Positions 1 through 7,090 are shown, counted from the stretch's first letter. The stretch is DNA of 7,828 nucleotides from Candidatus Roizmanbacteria bacterium RIFCSPHIGHO2_02_FULL_43_11 (GCA_001789515.1 MFZT01000015.1:699-8526), one strand, 5' to 3'. Numbers and translations are program-made. Notes: a model not told the origin generated them from the sequence alone.

Positions 1-263
1 AGCGAAGCCTGATCCAGTGCCCAGAAAATGTCATATTCTTCCCAATGGATTGCTCCATTACAGATCCTAATTGACTGCGATCCAGGGAGAAATGAGCACT
101 CTGGTGGGACAGGATCTTCAGAATAGATTGTCACGTCTGTTTCATGTGCTTTAAGCATATGCATCAAAGCAAGGTTACTTCCAACCGAATCCATATCCGG
201 TCTTATGTGAAGGGTGAGGACAGCTTTATGTGGAGTTATTAGGTGTTTTTTTAGGTTTATCAT
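1..263 (-). CDS. DHH-family phosphoesterase, N-terminal part (NrnA/RecJ-like), cut by window edge
   Basis: I translated this frame by hand from the ATG at 263; 87 complete codons lie inside the window and the frame stays open to the left edge. Residues 19-29 read HIRPDMDSVGS, the first motif of DHH phosphoesterases (HxxPDxDSxGS), which supplies metal-binding His and Asp residues. Around residues 78-87 the frame reads DIFWALDQAS, which fits the second metal-binding motif with Asp84. The closest familiar relatives are NrnA-type oligoribonuclease / pAp phosphatases and RecJ-like exonucleases, which act in the cytoplasm on short RNA or nucleotide substrates using Mn2+. The C-terminal DHHA1 domain, needed to choose between them, lies outside the window. 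The start is 33 bases after the secA stop, so it is probably the last visible gene of the same operon. Upstream there is only GGTGG 13 bases before the ATG, too far to be a good ribosome binding site. The family call is firm; the exact substrate is not. Confidence 0.82.
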   Translation of the reverse strand, partial: MINLKKHLITPHKAVLTLHIRPDMDSVGSNLALMHMLKAHETDVTIYSEDPVPPECSFLPGSQSIRICNGAIHWEEYDIFWALDQAS

Positions 264-296
264 TGTCTGATGGAAGCCACCATTAATATCTGCACT

Positions 297-3029
297 TTAA
301 TCTGGATAATGACATTTCTTATACTTCTTCCCGCTTCCACACCAGCATGGATCATTACGACCAAGTTTCTTTTGAGCAGGAGCTCCTGCAACACGCTGCT
401 GCGGAGCTGATTCCTTGGGTTGCTCCCCTTTTTCTTGCATTTTGCTGAAAATTTCGGCGTCGGTGCCTGATGAGTATATCATTCTTTGCTCCTTCTCAAC
501 AGGTTCCTTTGCACGAACATCAATATGCATTTGGGCGACACGTCGTACAACTTCAAAATTAATATTTGACAGAAGCGATTCAAACATCTTAAAGGCCTCA
601 TTTTTGTACTCTGTCAAAGGGTCAAGTTGGGCGTAACCACGCAGGTTAATGCCAGAGCGCAGATCGTCTACGGCTGTTAAATGCTCAGTCCAATGCTCAT
701 CGAGCGTATCAAGATATACATACCTCACAGCTTCATGCCAAAGCTCAGGCCCATACTCCTTTTTTCGATTCTCATAGAGCATGTGGAAAGCTTTCATCAT
801 AACAGCACGGATTTCCTCATCTCCAGTAGCTCCTCGCAACTTTTGTACAACATCTTGTGACGTGCCCGGAAATATAAGATCAAGTTCGCGAGTAAGGGCA
901 TCAAAATCTGGCTCCTCTTGGCCATACATATACATATTGAGCAATGTAGAAAGCCGCTGCGAAAACGCATCATTAACAACATCCTCAAGTGTTCCTTCTT
1001 TATCATCAACGGCGCGCACAATTGATGCACGTAATTTATACAGAATCTCGCGCTGTTTATTGAGGACGTCGTCATATTCAACCAGGTTTTTCCTCGTATC
1101 AAAGTTAAATCCTTCAACTTTTTGCTGAGCCTGTTCAAGAGCTCGACTGACCATACCATGTTCAATTGGAGTATCTTCAGGCATGTTGAAAAAAGTCATC
1201 ACCTTTGAAACCTGTTCTCCTCCGAAGATGCGCATCATATCATCCTCCAGCGAGACAAAAAAACGTGTGTCGCCTGGATCACCTTGTCTACCCGCGCGGC
1301 CTCGAAATTGGTTATCAATACGGCGCGACTCATGCCTCTCTGTACTGATAACATAAAGGCCTCCAAGCGTCACAATGTCATCATGTTTCTTTTGCCAATC
1401 AGCACGAGCTTTTTCGTACTCTCTCTCCGCCAATGAAACAGATTTTTCCGGATCGATCATAAAACGATTGGGCGGTTCTCCTCCTAGAACAATATCAACT
1501 CCCCGACCTGCCATATTTGTTGCAACCGTCACTGCAGCACGAGTACCAGCAGCCGCAATGATATGGGCCTCCCGTTCATGATTTTTAGCATTCAGCACTT
1601 CATGAGGGACCCCACGACGTTTAAGTAATTTCGATAGCTCTTCATTTTTATCAATGGATGATGTCCCCACGAGAACAGGTCTCCCTTCTTTATGCAAACC
1701 CGCAATCGTTTCAACAACAGCTTTGAATTTTCCTGTTCCTGTTTTGTAGATATAATCAGGATGATCCTGGCGAATATTTGGCGTATGCGTTGGGATGACC
1801 ACAGTATCCAGATTATAAATTTTGTGAAATTCTTCAGCTTCTGTTTGGGCTGTTCCTGTCATACCACCAAGCTTTTCGTACATACGGAAATAATTCTGCA
1901 GCGAAACAGTTGCCAAAGTCCGAGACTCCCTTTTGATCTCTACGTTTTCTCTAGCCTCGATAGCCTGATGCAAACCTTCAGAGTAGCGACGGCCTTCGAG
2001 TAATCGGCCAGTAAATTCATCCACAATAATGACCTCGTTATCACGCACAATATAATCTTTATCCTTCTTGAATAGCGTGCGTGCCTTCAGAGCAGCCTCA
2101 ATATGAAACAAGGTTTCATAGTCTTTTTCATAGACATTCTCAACACCAAGTATTTTTTCAATTCGCGTGATGCCCTGTTCAGTAATATGGGCCGTTCGTA
2201 GTTTCTCATCAATAGTGTAATCAGCATCACTGAGTTTATCTACAATTTGGGCATATTCGTAGTATCGCGATACATCCTGTTCATATGGAGCTGAGATGAT
2301 ATGTGGAGTACGTGCTTCATCAACGAGAACTGAGTCAACTTCGTCAATAATAGCATAGTAAAAGTCGCGCTGAGCAAGTTGATCCGGGACTTTTGCCATA
2401 TTGTCACGCAGATAATCAAATCCAAATTCAGAGTTGATACCATAGGTTACATCAGCTTTATAAGCTTCTTTGCGCGTGATGGATTTCAGATGAATAAGTC
2501 GCCAGTCTGTAACAGATTTGTCTGTAAAGTCTGGATCATAGATGTAGGAAACATCAGAAATCATTGAAGAAACACTCAGCCCCAAGAAATGATATACAGT
2601 TCCCATCCAGCCGGCATCTCGCCTCGCAAGGTAATCATTTACTGTTACAAGGTGAACCCCACGTCCAGCAAGAGCGTTTAAATATAAAGGAGCGGTGGCA
2701 GAAAGTGTCTTTCCCTCCCCTGTTTTCTGCTCAGCAATTTTCCCTTCATGAAGTACAATTGCTGCCATAAGTTGTTCATCGTAATGGCACATACCAAGAA
2801 CTCTCCCTGCTGCCTCTTTTACTAATGCATATGCCCACGGAAGTGCCTGGTCAAGGGTTTGTTTGTGAGAGGTTATTGCTGCTTTAAGCTTTTCTGTTTC
2901 CTGAGGAAAGTCAGAGTCCTTAAGCTTTTGGGCATCAACTTCAAAGGAGTTGATCTGTTGAACAATCTTACTGACTCTGTCAAGTTCACGTTGATTATAA
3001 TCAAAGAGTTTCTTGAATGGTCCAAGCAT
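297..3029 (-). CDS. secA: Preprotein translocase ATPase SecA
   Basis: SecA is the cytoplasmic ATPase that pushes unfolded preproteins through the SecYEG channel. Numbering from the ATG at 3029 (910 residues, normal length), the order is: NBD1 with Walker A TGEGKT (103-108) and Walker B DEVD (229-232); the preprotein cross-linking region (about 215-365); TGTAQTEAEEF (391-401); NBD2 with VATNMAGRGVD (502-512) and the arginine-finger motif QFRGRAGRQGD (574-584); the helical scaffold/wing and two-helix finger (about 615-835). A variable linker follows, then a C-terminal SEC-C zinc motif with Cys895, Cys897, Cys906 and His907, which in the family binds Zn2+ and contacts SecB or ribosomes. A TTG start at 3041, touching the serS stop (TAATTG), would add four residues; AAGG lies 8 bases before it. 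I prefer the ATG because family members begin just before KLFxxxN, but the choice is open. The extra Tyr/Asp-rich stretch near residues 160-185 looks CPR-like. All catalytic motifs are intact. Confidence 0.97.
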   Translation of the reverse strand: MLGPFKKLFDYNQRELDRVSKIVQQINSFEVDAQKLKDSDFPQETEKLKAAITSHKQTLDQALPWAYALVKEAAGRVLGMCHYDEQLMAAIVLHEGKIAEQKTGEGKTLSATAPLYLNALAGRGVHLVTVNDYLARRDAGWMGTVYHFLGLSVSSMISDVSYIYDPDFTDKSVTDWRLIHLKSITRKEAYKADVTYGINSEFGFDYLRDNMAKVPDQLAQRDFYYAIIDEVDSVLVDEARTPHIISAPYEQDVSRYYEYAQIVDKLSDADYTIDEKLRTAHITEQGITRIEKILGVENVYEKDYETLFHIEAALKARTLFKKDKDYIVRDNEVIIVDEFTGRLLEGRRYSEGLHQAIEARENVEIKRESRTLATVSLQNYFRMYEKLGGMTGTAQTEAEEFHKIYNLDTVVIPTHTPNIRQDHPDYIYKTGTGKFKAVVETIAGLHKEGRPVLVGTSSIDKNEELSKLLKRRGVPHEVLNAKNHEREAHIIAAAGTRAAVTVATNMAGRGVDIVLGGEPPNRFMIDPEKSVSLAEREYEKARADWQKKHDDIVTLGGLYVISTERHESRRIDNQFRGRAGRQGDPGDTRFFVSLEDDMMRIFGGEQVSKVMTFFNMPEDTPIEHGMVSRALEQAQQKVEGFNFDTRKNLVEYDDVLNKQREILYKLRASIVRAVDDKEGTLEDVVNDAFSQRLSTLLNMYMYGQEEPDFDALTRELDLIFPGTSQDVVQKLRGATGDEEIRAVMMKAFHMLYENRKKEYGPELWHEAVRYVYLDTLDEHWTEHLTAVDDLRSGINLRGYAQLDPLTEYKNEAFKMFESLLSNINFEVVRRVAQMHIDVRAKEPVEKEQRMIYSSGTDAEIFSKMQEKGEQPKESAPQQRVAGAPAQKKLGRNDPCWCGSGKKYKKCHYPD

Positions 3030-3041
3030 ATAAATTCTCAA

Positions 3042-4331
3042 TTATGAGGCCTTAATTGTATCAAAGTTCGTATATTTTTGCAGGGCAGAGGGTACACGAA
3101 TACTGCCGTCTGCCTGCTGATGATTTTCCATCAGGGCAATAAGAATTCGACCAATTGCAAAGGCAGTAGCATCATTCATGTAAACAAATTTCTTCTTACC
3201 CCGAGCTGTTTTATAACGAATATTGAGCCTGCGAGCCTGAAAATCAGTCATGTAATCGGCTGAGTGTGTCTCTCGATATTTTTTCTGTGACGGAACCCAC
3301 GCCTCAATGTCAATTTGCCGGTAATCCGGCTTGCCCGTATCACCTGAGCAAATATCAACAACCTGATAAGGAATCTCAAGCTGTTGCATAAAGTATTCCT
3401 GAATACCTACAAGCATGTCTTGCTCTGCCTCGCCTTGCTCATCTGTTGAAAACGATTCCATTTCCAGCTTATCAAAATGGTGGACACGCAAAATGCCCTT
3501 CATATCTTTCCCATAGCTCCCAGCTTCACGACGAAAGGCAGAAGAGTAGCCGATCATACGTATGGGAAGATCCTTTTGTGCCAGAACACGATTCATGTAA
3601 TAGGGGCCCAGCGTGTGCTCGGCGCTTCCAATCAACACAAGATCATCCTTTTCAAAGTAATATCGATCATCAATAGGATCAAGCCTGTCCATCATTTTCA
3701 TGACTTGTGATTTCATCATTAATGGAGGCAATACCGGAATAAATGGCCTATTAGATGGGTTGCCAACCTGCCTGGCAATATCACCAACAATTGTCTGGTT
3801 CGTAAGTGAGTGCATCACTAATTGAATAATTGCCCACTGGAGCATGACAGCAGCGTTTTTCAGATAGTAAAAGCGGTTGCCGCTTACATGGGCCGCTGTC
3901 TCAATATCAATCATATCCAGCATCCTGCCAAGCTCAATATGATCACGGACCGCAAAATCAAAATGCGAAGGTTCTCCCCATTTTCTCAAGACCACATTGC
4001 TTGACTCATCCTGCCCGATAGGCATGTTCGGATGGGTCACGTTTGGAAGACTCTCCATTAAAATGTTATATTTCTTCTCTACCTCTTCGCGTGTACTTTC
4101 TAGCCCTTTCAGGGCGTCTTTGATTTCCCTTCCCCGTTTTTGTGCACTTTCCCTATCCTGCGACTTTGCGAGCACATTCCTTTCTTCCCGCAGCGCCTGT
4201 ATCTCCTGAATGAGCTTTCGTCGCTTGTCATCCAAAGACAAAAGCTGATCGACATCCACGTTTTTATTCTTATTCTTCACTGCCTGAATAACTTCGTCCT
4301 TATGTTCTTTAATGAAATTGATATCAAGCAT
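3042..4331 (-). CDS. serS: Seryl-tRNA synthetase (class II)
   Basis: SerRS joins serine to tRNA-Ser (and to tRNA-Sec where present) in the cytoplasm through a seryl-adenylate. The 429-residue length is typical. The N-terminus (MLDINFIKEHKDEV) is the usual SerRS opening. Residues about 30-100 are rich in Lys, Glu, Arg and Leu and form the antiparallel coiled-coil arm that grips the long variable arm of tRNA-Ser. Class II motif 1 lies near 194-211 (PFIPVLPPLMM). Motif 2 is FRREAGSYGKD (266-276) followed by RVHHFDKLEM, and motif 3 is near 385-403 (ATAFAIGR). DFQARRLNIRY (363-373) is a further SerRS signature. Two places differ from the usual text: the serine-sensing TxE loop reads SAE at 236-238, and motif 3 has NDAT where NGS or NAT is common. 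The ATG is 19 bases after the lysS stop and has no Shine-Dalgarno sequence. It sits in the same operon as lysS and secA. Confidence 0.97.
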   Translation of the reverse strand: MLDINFIKEHKDEVIQAVKNKNKNVDVDQLLSLDDKRRKLIQEIQALREERNVLAKSQDRESAQKRGREIKDALKGLESTREEVEKKYNILMESLPNVTHPNMPIGQDESSNVVLRKWGEPSHFDFAVRDHIELGRMLDMIDIETAAHVSGNRFYYLKNAAVMLQWAIIQLVMHSLTNQTIVGDIARQVGNPSNRPFIPVLPPLMMKSQVMKMMDRLDPIDDRYYFEKDDLVLIGSAEHTLGPYYMNRVLAQKDLPIRMIGYSSAFRREAGSYGKDMKGILRVHHFDKLEMESFSTDEQGEAEQDMLVGIQEYFMQQLEIPYQVVDICSGDTGKPDYRQIDIEAWVPSQKKYRETHSADYMTDFQARRLNIRYKTARGKKKFVYMNDATAFAIGRILIALMENHQQADGSIRVPSALQKYTNFDTIKAS

Positions 4332-4350
4332 ATGCAGCCATATAATAACT

Positions 4351-6405
4351 CTATAAGCCTATCTCCTCAGCAATGCCCTGCATTGCTTTTAATGTTATGC
4401 CAGCAAACTCTTCAAGAGGAATGTTGAGCTTTTCCTCGCACAGTTTTATCTGTTCACGATCAACGGGTTTTGCAAAGGCCTTTTCTGGAAAACGCTTTAT
4501 AACAGATTTTATATCTACTGATGATAATTTTTTATCTGGTTTAACAAGCGCAACGGCCACGATAAAACCTGTTAATTCATCGCACGTGTACAGTGCCCAT
4601 TCCATAAGAGTTTGCGGTCCTCGAAAGCCATTATGAGTGTGATTATGAGAAAGGATGCAGTTTACAAGCTCTTGATTCATTTCTCCAGCCTCCTTAATCC
4701 ATGCTCGTGTTCTTTCTGTGTGTTGTTGAGGGTTATCGCTTGTCTCATCCCAGTCTGCATCATGTAAAATGCCGGCAAGACCCCAAAGCTCTTGGTTGCC
4801 ACCCAAGCGTTGTGCAAGGGCTCGCATAGCTGCCTCGACTGCTTTGCTGTGGTTTATTAAGTTTGGACTTGTAAGATGCGTCTGAATTATTTCCAACGCT
4901 TTCTCCCTGGTCAAAGTGAGAGATACAGCTGGTTGATGAGCCTGAGATAAGGTGGTTTGCCCTTCAGGGCGTAATGTCGGAAAAAGGATGACGTCCTTGA
5001 TTGTGTGCTTGTCTGTTAAAAAGGCTATAAATCTGTCTATACCCATACCCCATCCAGCCGTTGGTGGCATTCCATAGGATAGAGCTTCAATATAATCTTC
5101 ATCCAAAATCTGATAATCCTCTCCACCTCGCTCTGCCAGTTTCATTTCTTCTATCCATCGTGCCCGCTGTTCTTGAGGGTCATTCAATTCATTGTAGGCA
5201 TTGACCATTTCCACTCCATTAATAACCAGTTGAAAACCCGCAGCTTTAGTCGGGTCTTCCTCGTGTGCCTTAGCAAGAGCTTTGATCTCCAAAGGATATT
5301 CCGTCACAAAAAGCGGACCTGCAAGATGCGGACGGACATATTTTTTGTAGAGCTCGTCAAGAGCTTGACCATACCCAACCACAGGATTCTCAAGAAGCGC
5401 TCGATCTGCAATAATTTTTTGTAATGCCTCTTCAGAATTCGTTTCGTTAATATCAAGTTGCATGTATTCCTTAAAAAGTTCCCTGTATGTGCGCCTTGGC
5501 CATGGAGCAGTAAAATCATATTCTATATTTTCAAAGGTAACTTTAAGCGAGCCTTTTACTACCTGTATCACAGATGTCAACATCTCTTCTGTAAAGGTCA
5601 TGAGCTTTTCGTAATCTGCATAGGCCCAATAGAACTCAAGCATTGTAAACTCAGGATTGTGGGCGCGGCTAAATCCCTCATTTCGAAAGTTTTTCCCTAG
5701 TTCATATATCTTCTCATAGCCCCCTACAATAAGCCTTTTTAGATACAACTCAACAGCGATACGTAGGTAAAAGTCAGTATCCAGAACATTATAATGTGTC
5801 ACAAATGGCTTTGCATAAGCCCCACCATAGATTGGCTGCAAAACTGGGGTTTCTACCTCCAGAAATCCGTACTGGTCAAGATACGAACGCAAAAGTGTAA
5901 TAACGCGGCTGCGAGTGAAAAAAACCTGTTTCTCATCTTCATTCACAAGCAGGTCAAGATAGCGTTTCCTATAGCGTGTTTCAATGTCTTTGAGGCCATA
6001 CCATTCATGCGGTGGAGGAAGAATCGATTTTGTGAGTAATGTATACGATGATGGAATAATTGATATCTCCCCCGCGGTGGTTTTTGCCACCTCACCGCAA
6101 ACACCAAGGATATCGCCAATATCAATAAGTCGCAAGTCATGATAAGCACCATCTCCGAGAGTATCTTTTTTGAAGAAAAGCTGAATTTTCCCTGATTCAT
6201 CCTTCAGGTCACCAAAGATAATATTCCCATGTTCACGCAAAGACACTACCTTGCCTGCAGTTGTAACTATTTTACCCTCTCTCTCACGTGCTTCCTTAAC
6301 AGGAAGCTCTTTTGCGAAGGATGATGCATACGGCTGCCAACCTTTTTGACGAATTTCTTCAAGTTTTTTTAGACGTTGTTTCTTGATTTCATCTATCTGA
6401 GCCAT
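4351..6405 (-). CDS. lysS: Class II lysyl-tRNA synthetase fused to a C-terminal HD hydrolase domain
   Basis: Residues 1 to about 482 are a complete class II LysRS, which charges tRNA-Lys with lysine. An N-terminal helix is followed by an OB-fold anticodon-binding domain (about 50-125). The catalytic core carries motif 1 (FLEVETPVL, 181-189), motif 2 (FRNEG to HNPEFTMLE, 240-257) and motif 3 (GWGMGIDRF, 451-459). Normal LysRS proteins end near FPTLRPE (475-481). Here the frame runs on without a stop through a linker (about 483-497) into some 185 further residues that form an HD-superfamily domain: His519, His548-Asp549 (LHDADWD), His587/589/591 and Asp609 (YTCDE). The tail PDKKLSSV...KSV..RF resembles the uncharacterised stand-alone HD family I know as COG2316. 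All expected HD metal ligands appear present. The total of 684 residues is well above the usual 490-510. The ATG at 6405 gives the canonical N-terminus; no Shine-Dalgarno precedes it, and a TATAAT box lies only 6 bases upstream. The stop is TAG. Confidence 0.96.
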   Translation of the reverse strand: MAQIDEIKKQRLKKLEEIRQKGWQPYASSFAKELPVKEAREREGKIVTTAGKVVSLREHGNIIFGDLKDESGKIQLFFKKDTLGDGAYHDLRLIDIGDILGVCGEVAKTTAGEISIIPSSYTLLTKSILPPPHEWYGLKDIETRYRKRYLDLLVNEDEKQVFFTRSRVITLLRSYLDQYGFLEVETPVLQPIYGGAYAKPFVTHYNVLDTDFYLRIAVELYLKRLIVGGYEKIYELGKNFRNEGFSRAHNPEFTMLEFYWAYADYEKLMTFTEEMLTSVIQVVKGSLKVTFENIEYDFTAPWPRRTYRELFKEYMQLDINETNSEEALQKIIADRALLENPVVGYGQALDELYKKYVRPHLAGPLFVTEYPLEIKALAKAHEEDPTKAAGFQLVINGVEMVNAYNELNDPQEQRARWIEEMKLAERGGEDYQILDEDYIEALSYGMPPTAGWGMGIDRFIAFLTDKHTIKDVILFPTLRPEGQTTLSQAHQPAVSLTLTREKALEIIQTHLTSPNLINHSKAVEAAMRALAQRLGGNQELWGLAGILHDADWDETSDNPQQHTERTRAWIKEAGEMNQELVNCILSHNHTHNGFRGPQTLMEWALYTCDELTGFIVAVALVKPDKKLSSVDIKSVIKRFPEKAFAKPVDREQIKLCEEKLNIPLEEFAGITLKAMQGIAEEIGL
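4354..4917 (-). other. HD-superfamily phosphohydrolase domain within the lysS fusion
   Basis: This sub-region encodes residues about 497-684 of the fusion. The candidate metal-binding residues come in the order expected for the HD superfamily: His519 (NHS), His548-Asp549, a His cluster at 587-591, and Asp609. HD enzymes usually hydrolyse phosphomonoester, phosphodiester or nucleotide bonds. The domain is in frame with LysRS and has no internal ATG near its start, so it is not an obvious separate gene. Its substrate cannot be read from the sequence. The domain call is strong; the biochemical role is unknown. Confidence 0.88.
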
Positions 6406-6411
6406 AGATTG

Positions 6412-6420
6412 ATTATATCA
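6412..6420 (-). promoter_or_regulatory. Extended -10 promoter for lysS (predicted leaderless start)
   Basis: On the minus strand the sequence reads TGATATAAT, a perfect extended -10 element (TGn plus the consensus TATAAT at 6417-6412). The ATG of lysS begins 6 bases after the hexamer, so the usual spacing (first transcribed base seven after the hexamer) puts +1 on the A of the ATG itself at 6405. No -35 match is seen at 16-18 bases upstream, which extended -10 promoters can do without. A weaker TGATATTTT copy lies 13 bases further upstream. The motif is seen directly; promoter activity is inferred. Confidence 0.6.
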
Positions 6421-6461
6421 CGCTAAAATATCACACCTCTAGATAAATCTTGGTTTTAAAA

Positions 6462-6478
6462 TTTTGAAATGACTTCTA
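6462..6478. repeat. Imperfect 17-bp direct repeat, copy 1
   Basis: The plus strand reads ttttgaaatgacttcta. It matches the copy at 6537-6553 at 15 of 17 positions. The two copies are offset by 75 bases and enclose 58 bases of unique spacer. Confidence 0.6.
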
Positions 6479-6536
6479 AACAGGTAGGTTCAGCCCTTCA
6501 GGATTTTGGGCATCGATGTTGCAGACATGATCGAGG

Positions 6537-6553
6537 TTTTGAGATGATTTCTA
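6537..6553. repeat. Imperfect 17-bp direct repeat, copy 2, abutting the greA stop
   Basis: The plus strand reads ttttgagatgatttcta and ends directly against the greA stop codon (6554-6556). It differs from the other copy at two positions, both A/G or C/T changes. It could be a regulator site pair, a decayed target duplication, or chance in AT-rich DNA. Confidence 0.6.
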
Positions 6554-7015
6554 TTACTTAATTTCAACAATTTTATAGACAACCTCTCCGGCGGGAGTTG
6601 CTACTGTGACAGTATCACCGATTTTGCTTCCAAGCAAAGCTTTTCCAATTGGAGAGGTGTCAGATATCTGGTTTTTTGCGATATCCGCCTCAAGTTCTCC
6701 TACAATGGAGTATTCTTCATGTCCGTCTTCAACTTTTACACGAACAGTGTCGCCGAGTTGAACAGCTCCGTTATTTGCTTGAACCTGAACAATTTCAACA
6801 TTGTGCATAACTGCCTCTATCTCAGCAATGCGCGTATCAACAAGTGTAAGATTCTCTCTTGCGGCTGTATATTCGCTGTTCTCTGAGAGATCACCCATAG
6901 CACGAGCAGCAGCAAGACGCTCTACTGCTTTTGGTCGTTTTCCTTTCTTTAGCTCATCAAGTTCCCTGACAAGCTTGTCATAACCTTCTTGTGATAGTTT
7001 ATATGTATCTGGCAT
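6554..7015 (-). CDS. greA: Transcription elongation factor GreA
   Basis: GreA enters the secondary channel of RNA polymerase and stimulates cleavage of the 3' end of backtracked RNA, which frees stalled complexes. The 153-residue length is close to the usual 158. The N-terminal half (about 1-75) is the antiparallel coiled coil, and its tip carries GDLSENSEY (41-49) with the acidic pair Asp42 and Glu45 that coordinates the catalytic Mg2+. The C-terminal half (about 80-153) is the FKBP-like domain with the signature SPIGKALLG (121-129) that docks on the polymerase. The N-terminus MPDTYKLSQEGYDKL is canonical, which supports the ATG at 7015, although only UUUUAACACAU lies before it and there is no Shine-Dalgarno. 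It is the first gene of the minus-strand block and has its own near-consensus promoter. Confidence 0.97.
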   Translation of the reverse strand: MPDTYKLSQEGYDKLVRELDELKKGKRPKAVERLAAARAMGDLSENSEYTAARENLTLVDTRIAEIEAVMHNVEIVQVQANNGAVQLGDTVRVKVEDGHEEYSIVGELEADIAKNQISDTSPIGKALLGSKIGDTVTVATPAGEVVYKIVEIK

Positions 7016-7022
7016 ATGTGTT

Positions 7023-7044
7023 AAAAAAAAAGGGCCCTATGGCC
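7023..7044 (-). promoter_or_regulatory. GC hairpin plus U9 tract in the greA leader (possible attenuator)
   Basis: In the predicted greA leader RNA, GGCC (7044-7041) can pair with GGCC (7036-7033) across a four-base loop. One C and then nine U (7031-7023) follow, with the greA ATG only 7 bases further on. This is the layout of an intrinsic terminator, but a 4-bp stem is short. The U-tract might instead serve as a single-stranded ribosome landing site, since no Shine-Dalgarno is present. The structure is read by eye; any function is inferred. Confidence 0.35.
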
Positions 7045-7055
7045 GCTGCTTTATG

Positions 7056-7064
7056 TGCTACAAT
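7056..7064 (+). promoter_or_regulatory. Possible extended -10 promoter for tRNA-Glu
   Basis: The plus strand reads TGCTACAAT, an extended -10 (TGn plus TACAAT). It would start RNA near 7071, leaving a 5' leader of about 42 nt for RNase P to remove from tRNA-Glu. No good -35 is seen. It overlaps the -10 of the greA promoter on the other strand, so the two could not be open at once. This is the best candidate I can find for the tRNA, but it is weak. Confidence 0.35.
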
Positions 7065-7090
7065 ATACTCCAGCTTGCCATTTTTGTCAA
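7062..7090 (-). promoter_or_regulatory. Sigma70-type promoter of greA
   Basis: The minus strand has a perfect -35 TTGACA (7090-7085), a 17-base spacer, and -10 TATATT (7067-7062). Transcription should begin near 7056, giving a leader of about 40 nt before the greA ATG at 7015. This is the best promoter match in the window and probably drives greA and, by read-through, the downstream genes. Confidence 0.75.

Larger units (their letters stand above)
6406..6553 (-). other. greA-lysS spacer, 148 bases, non-coding
   Basis: No protein-like frame is present. The spacer holds an imperfect direct repeat, a promoter next to lysS, and a weak GCCC/GGGC inverted pair (about 6493-6511, 4-bp stem, 11-base loop) that lacks a following U-run and so is not a convincing terminator for greA. 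Read-through from greA into lysS is therefore possible, with the lysS promoter adding a second entry point. Confidence 0.6.

Noticed and set aside
797..1165. Minus-strand 122-codon frame inside secA
   Set aside because: It lies wholly inside secA in another frame and has no family features; secA is intact across it.
5173..5424. Plus-strand frames opposite lysS, serS and secA
   Set aside because: They are antisense shadows of well-supported genes, with no start signals or recognisable domains.
3042..7015. Possible alternative genetic code (UGA read as Gly or Trp), as in some CPR lineages
   Set aside because: All five frames run full length with the standard code, and no in-frame UGA interrupts a conserved region.
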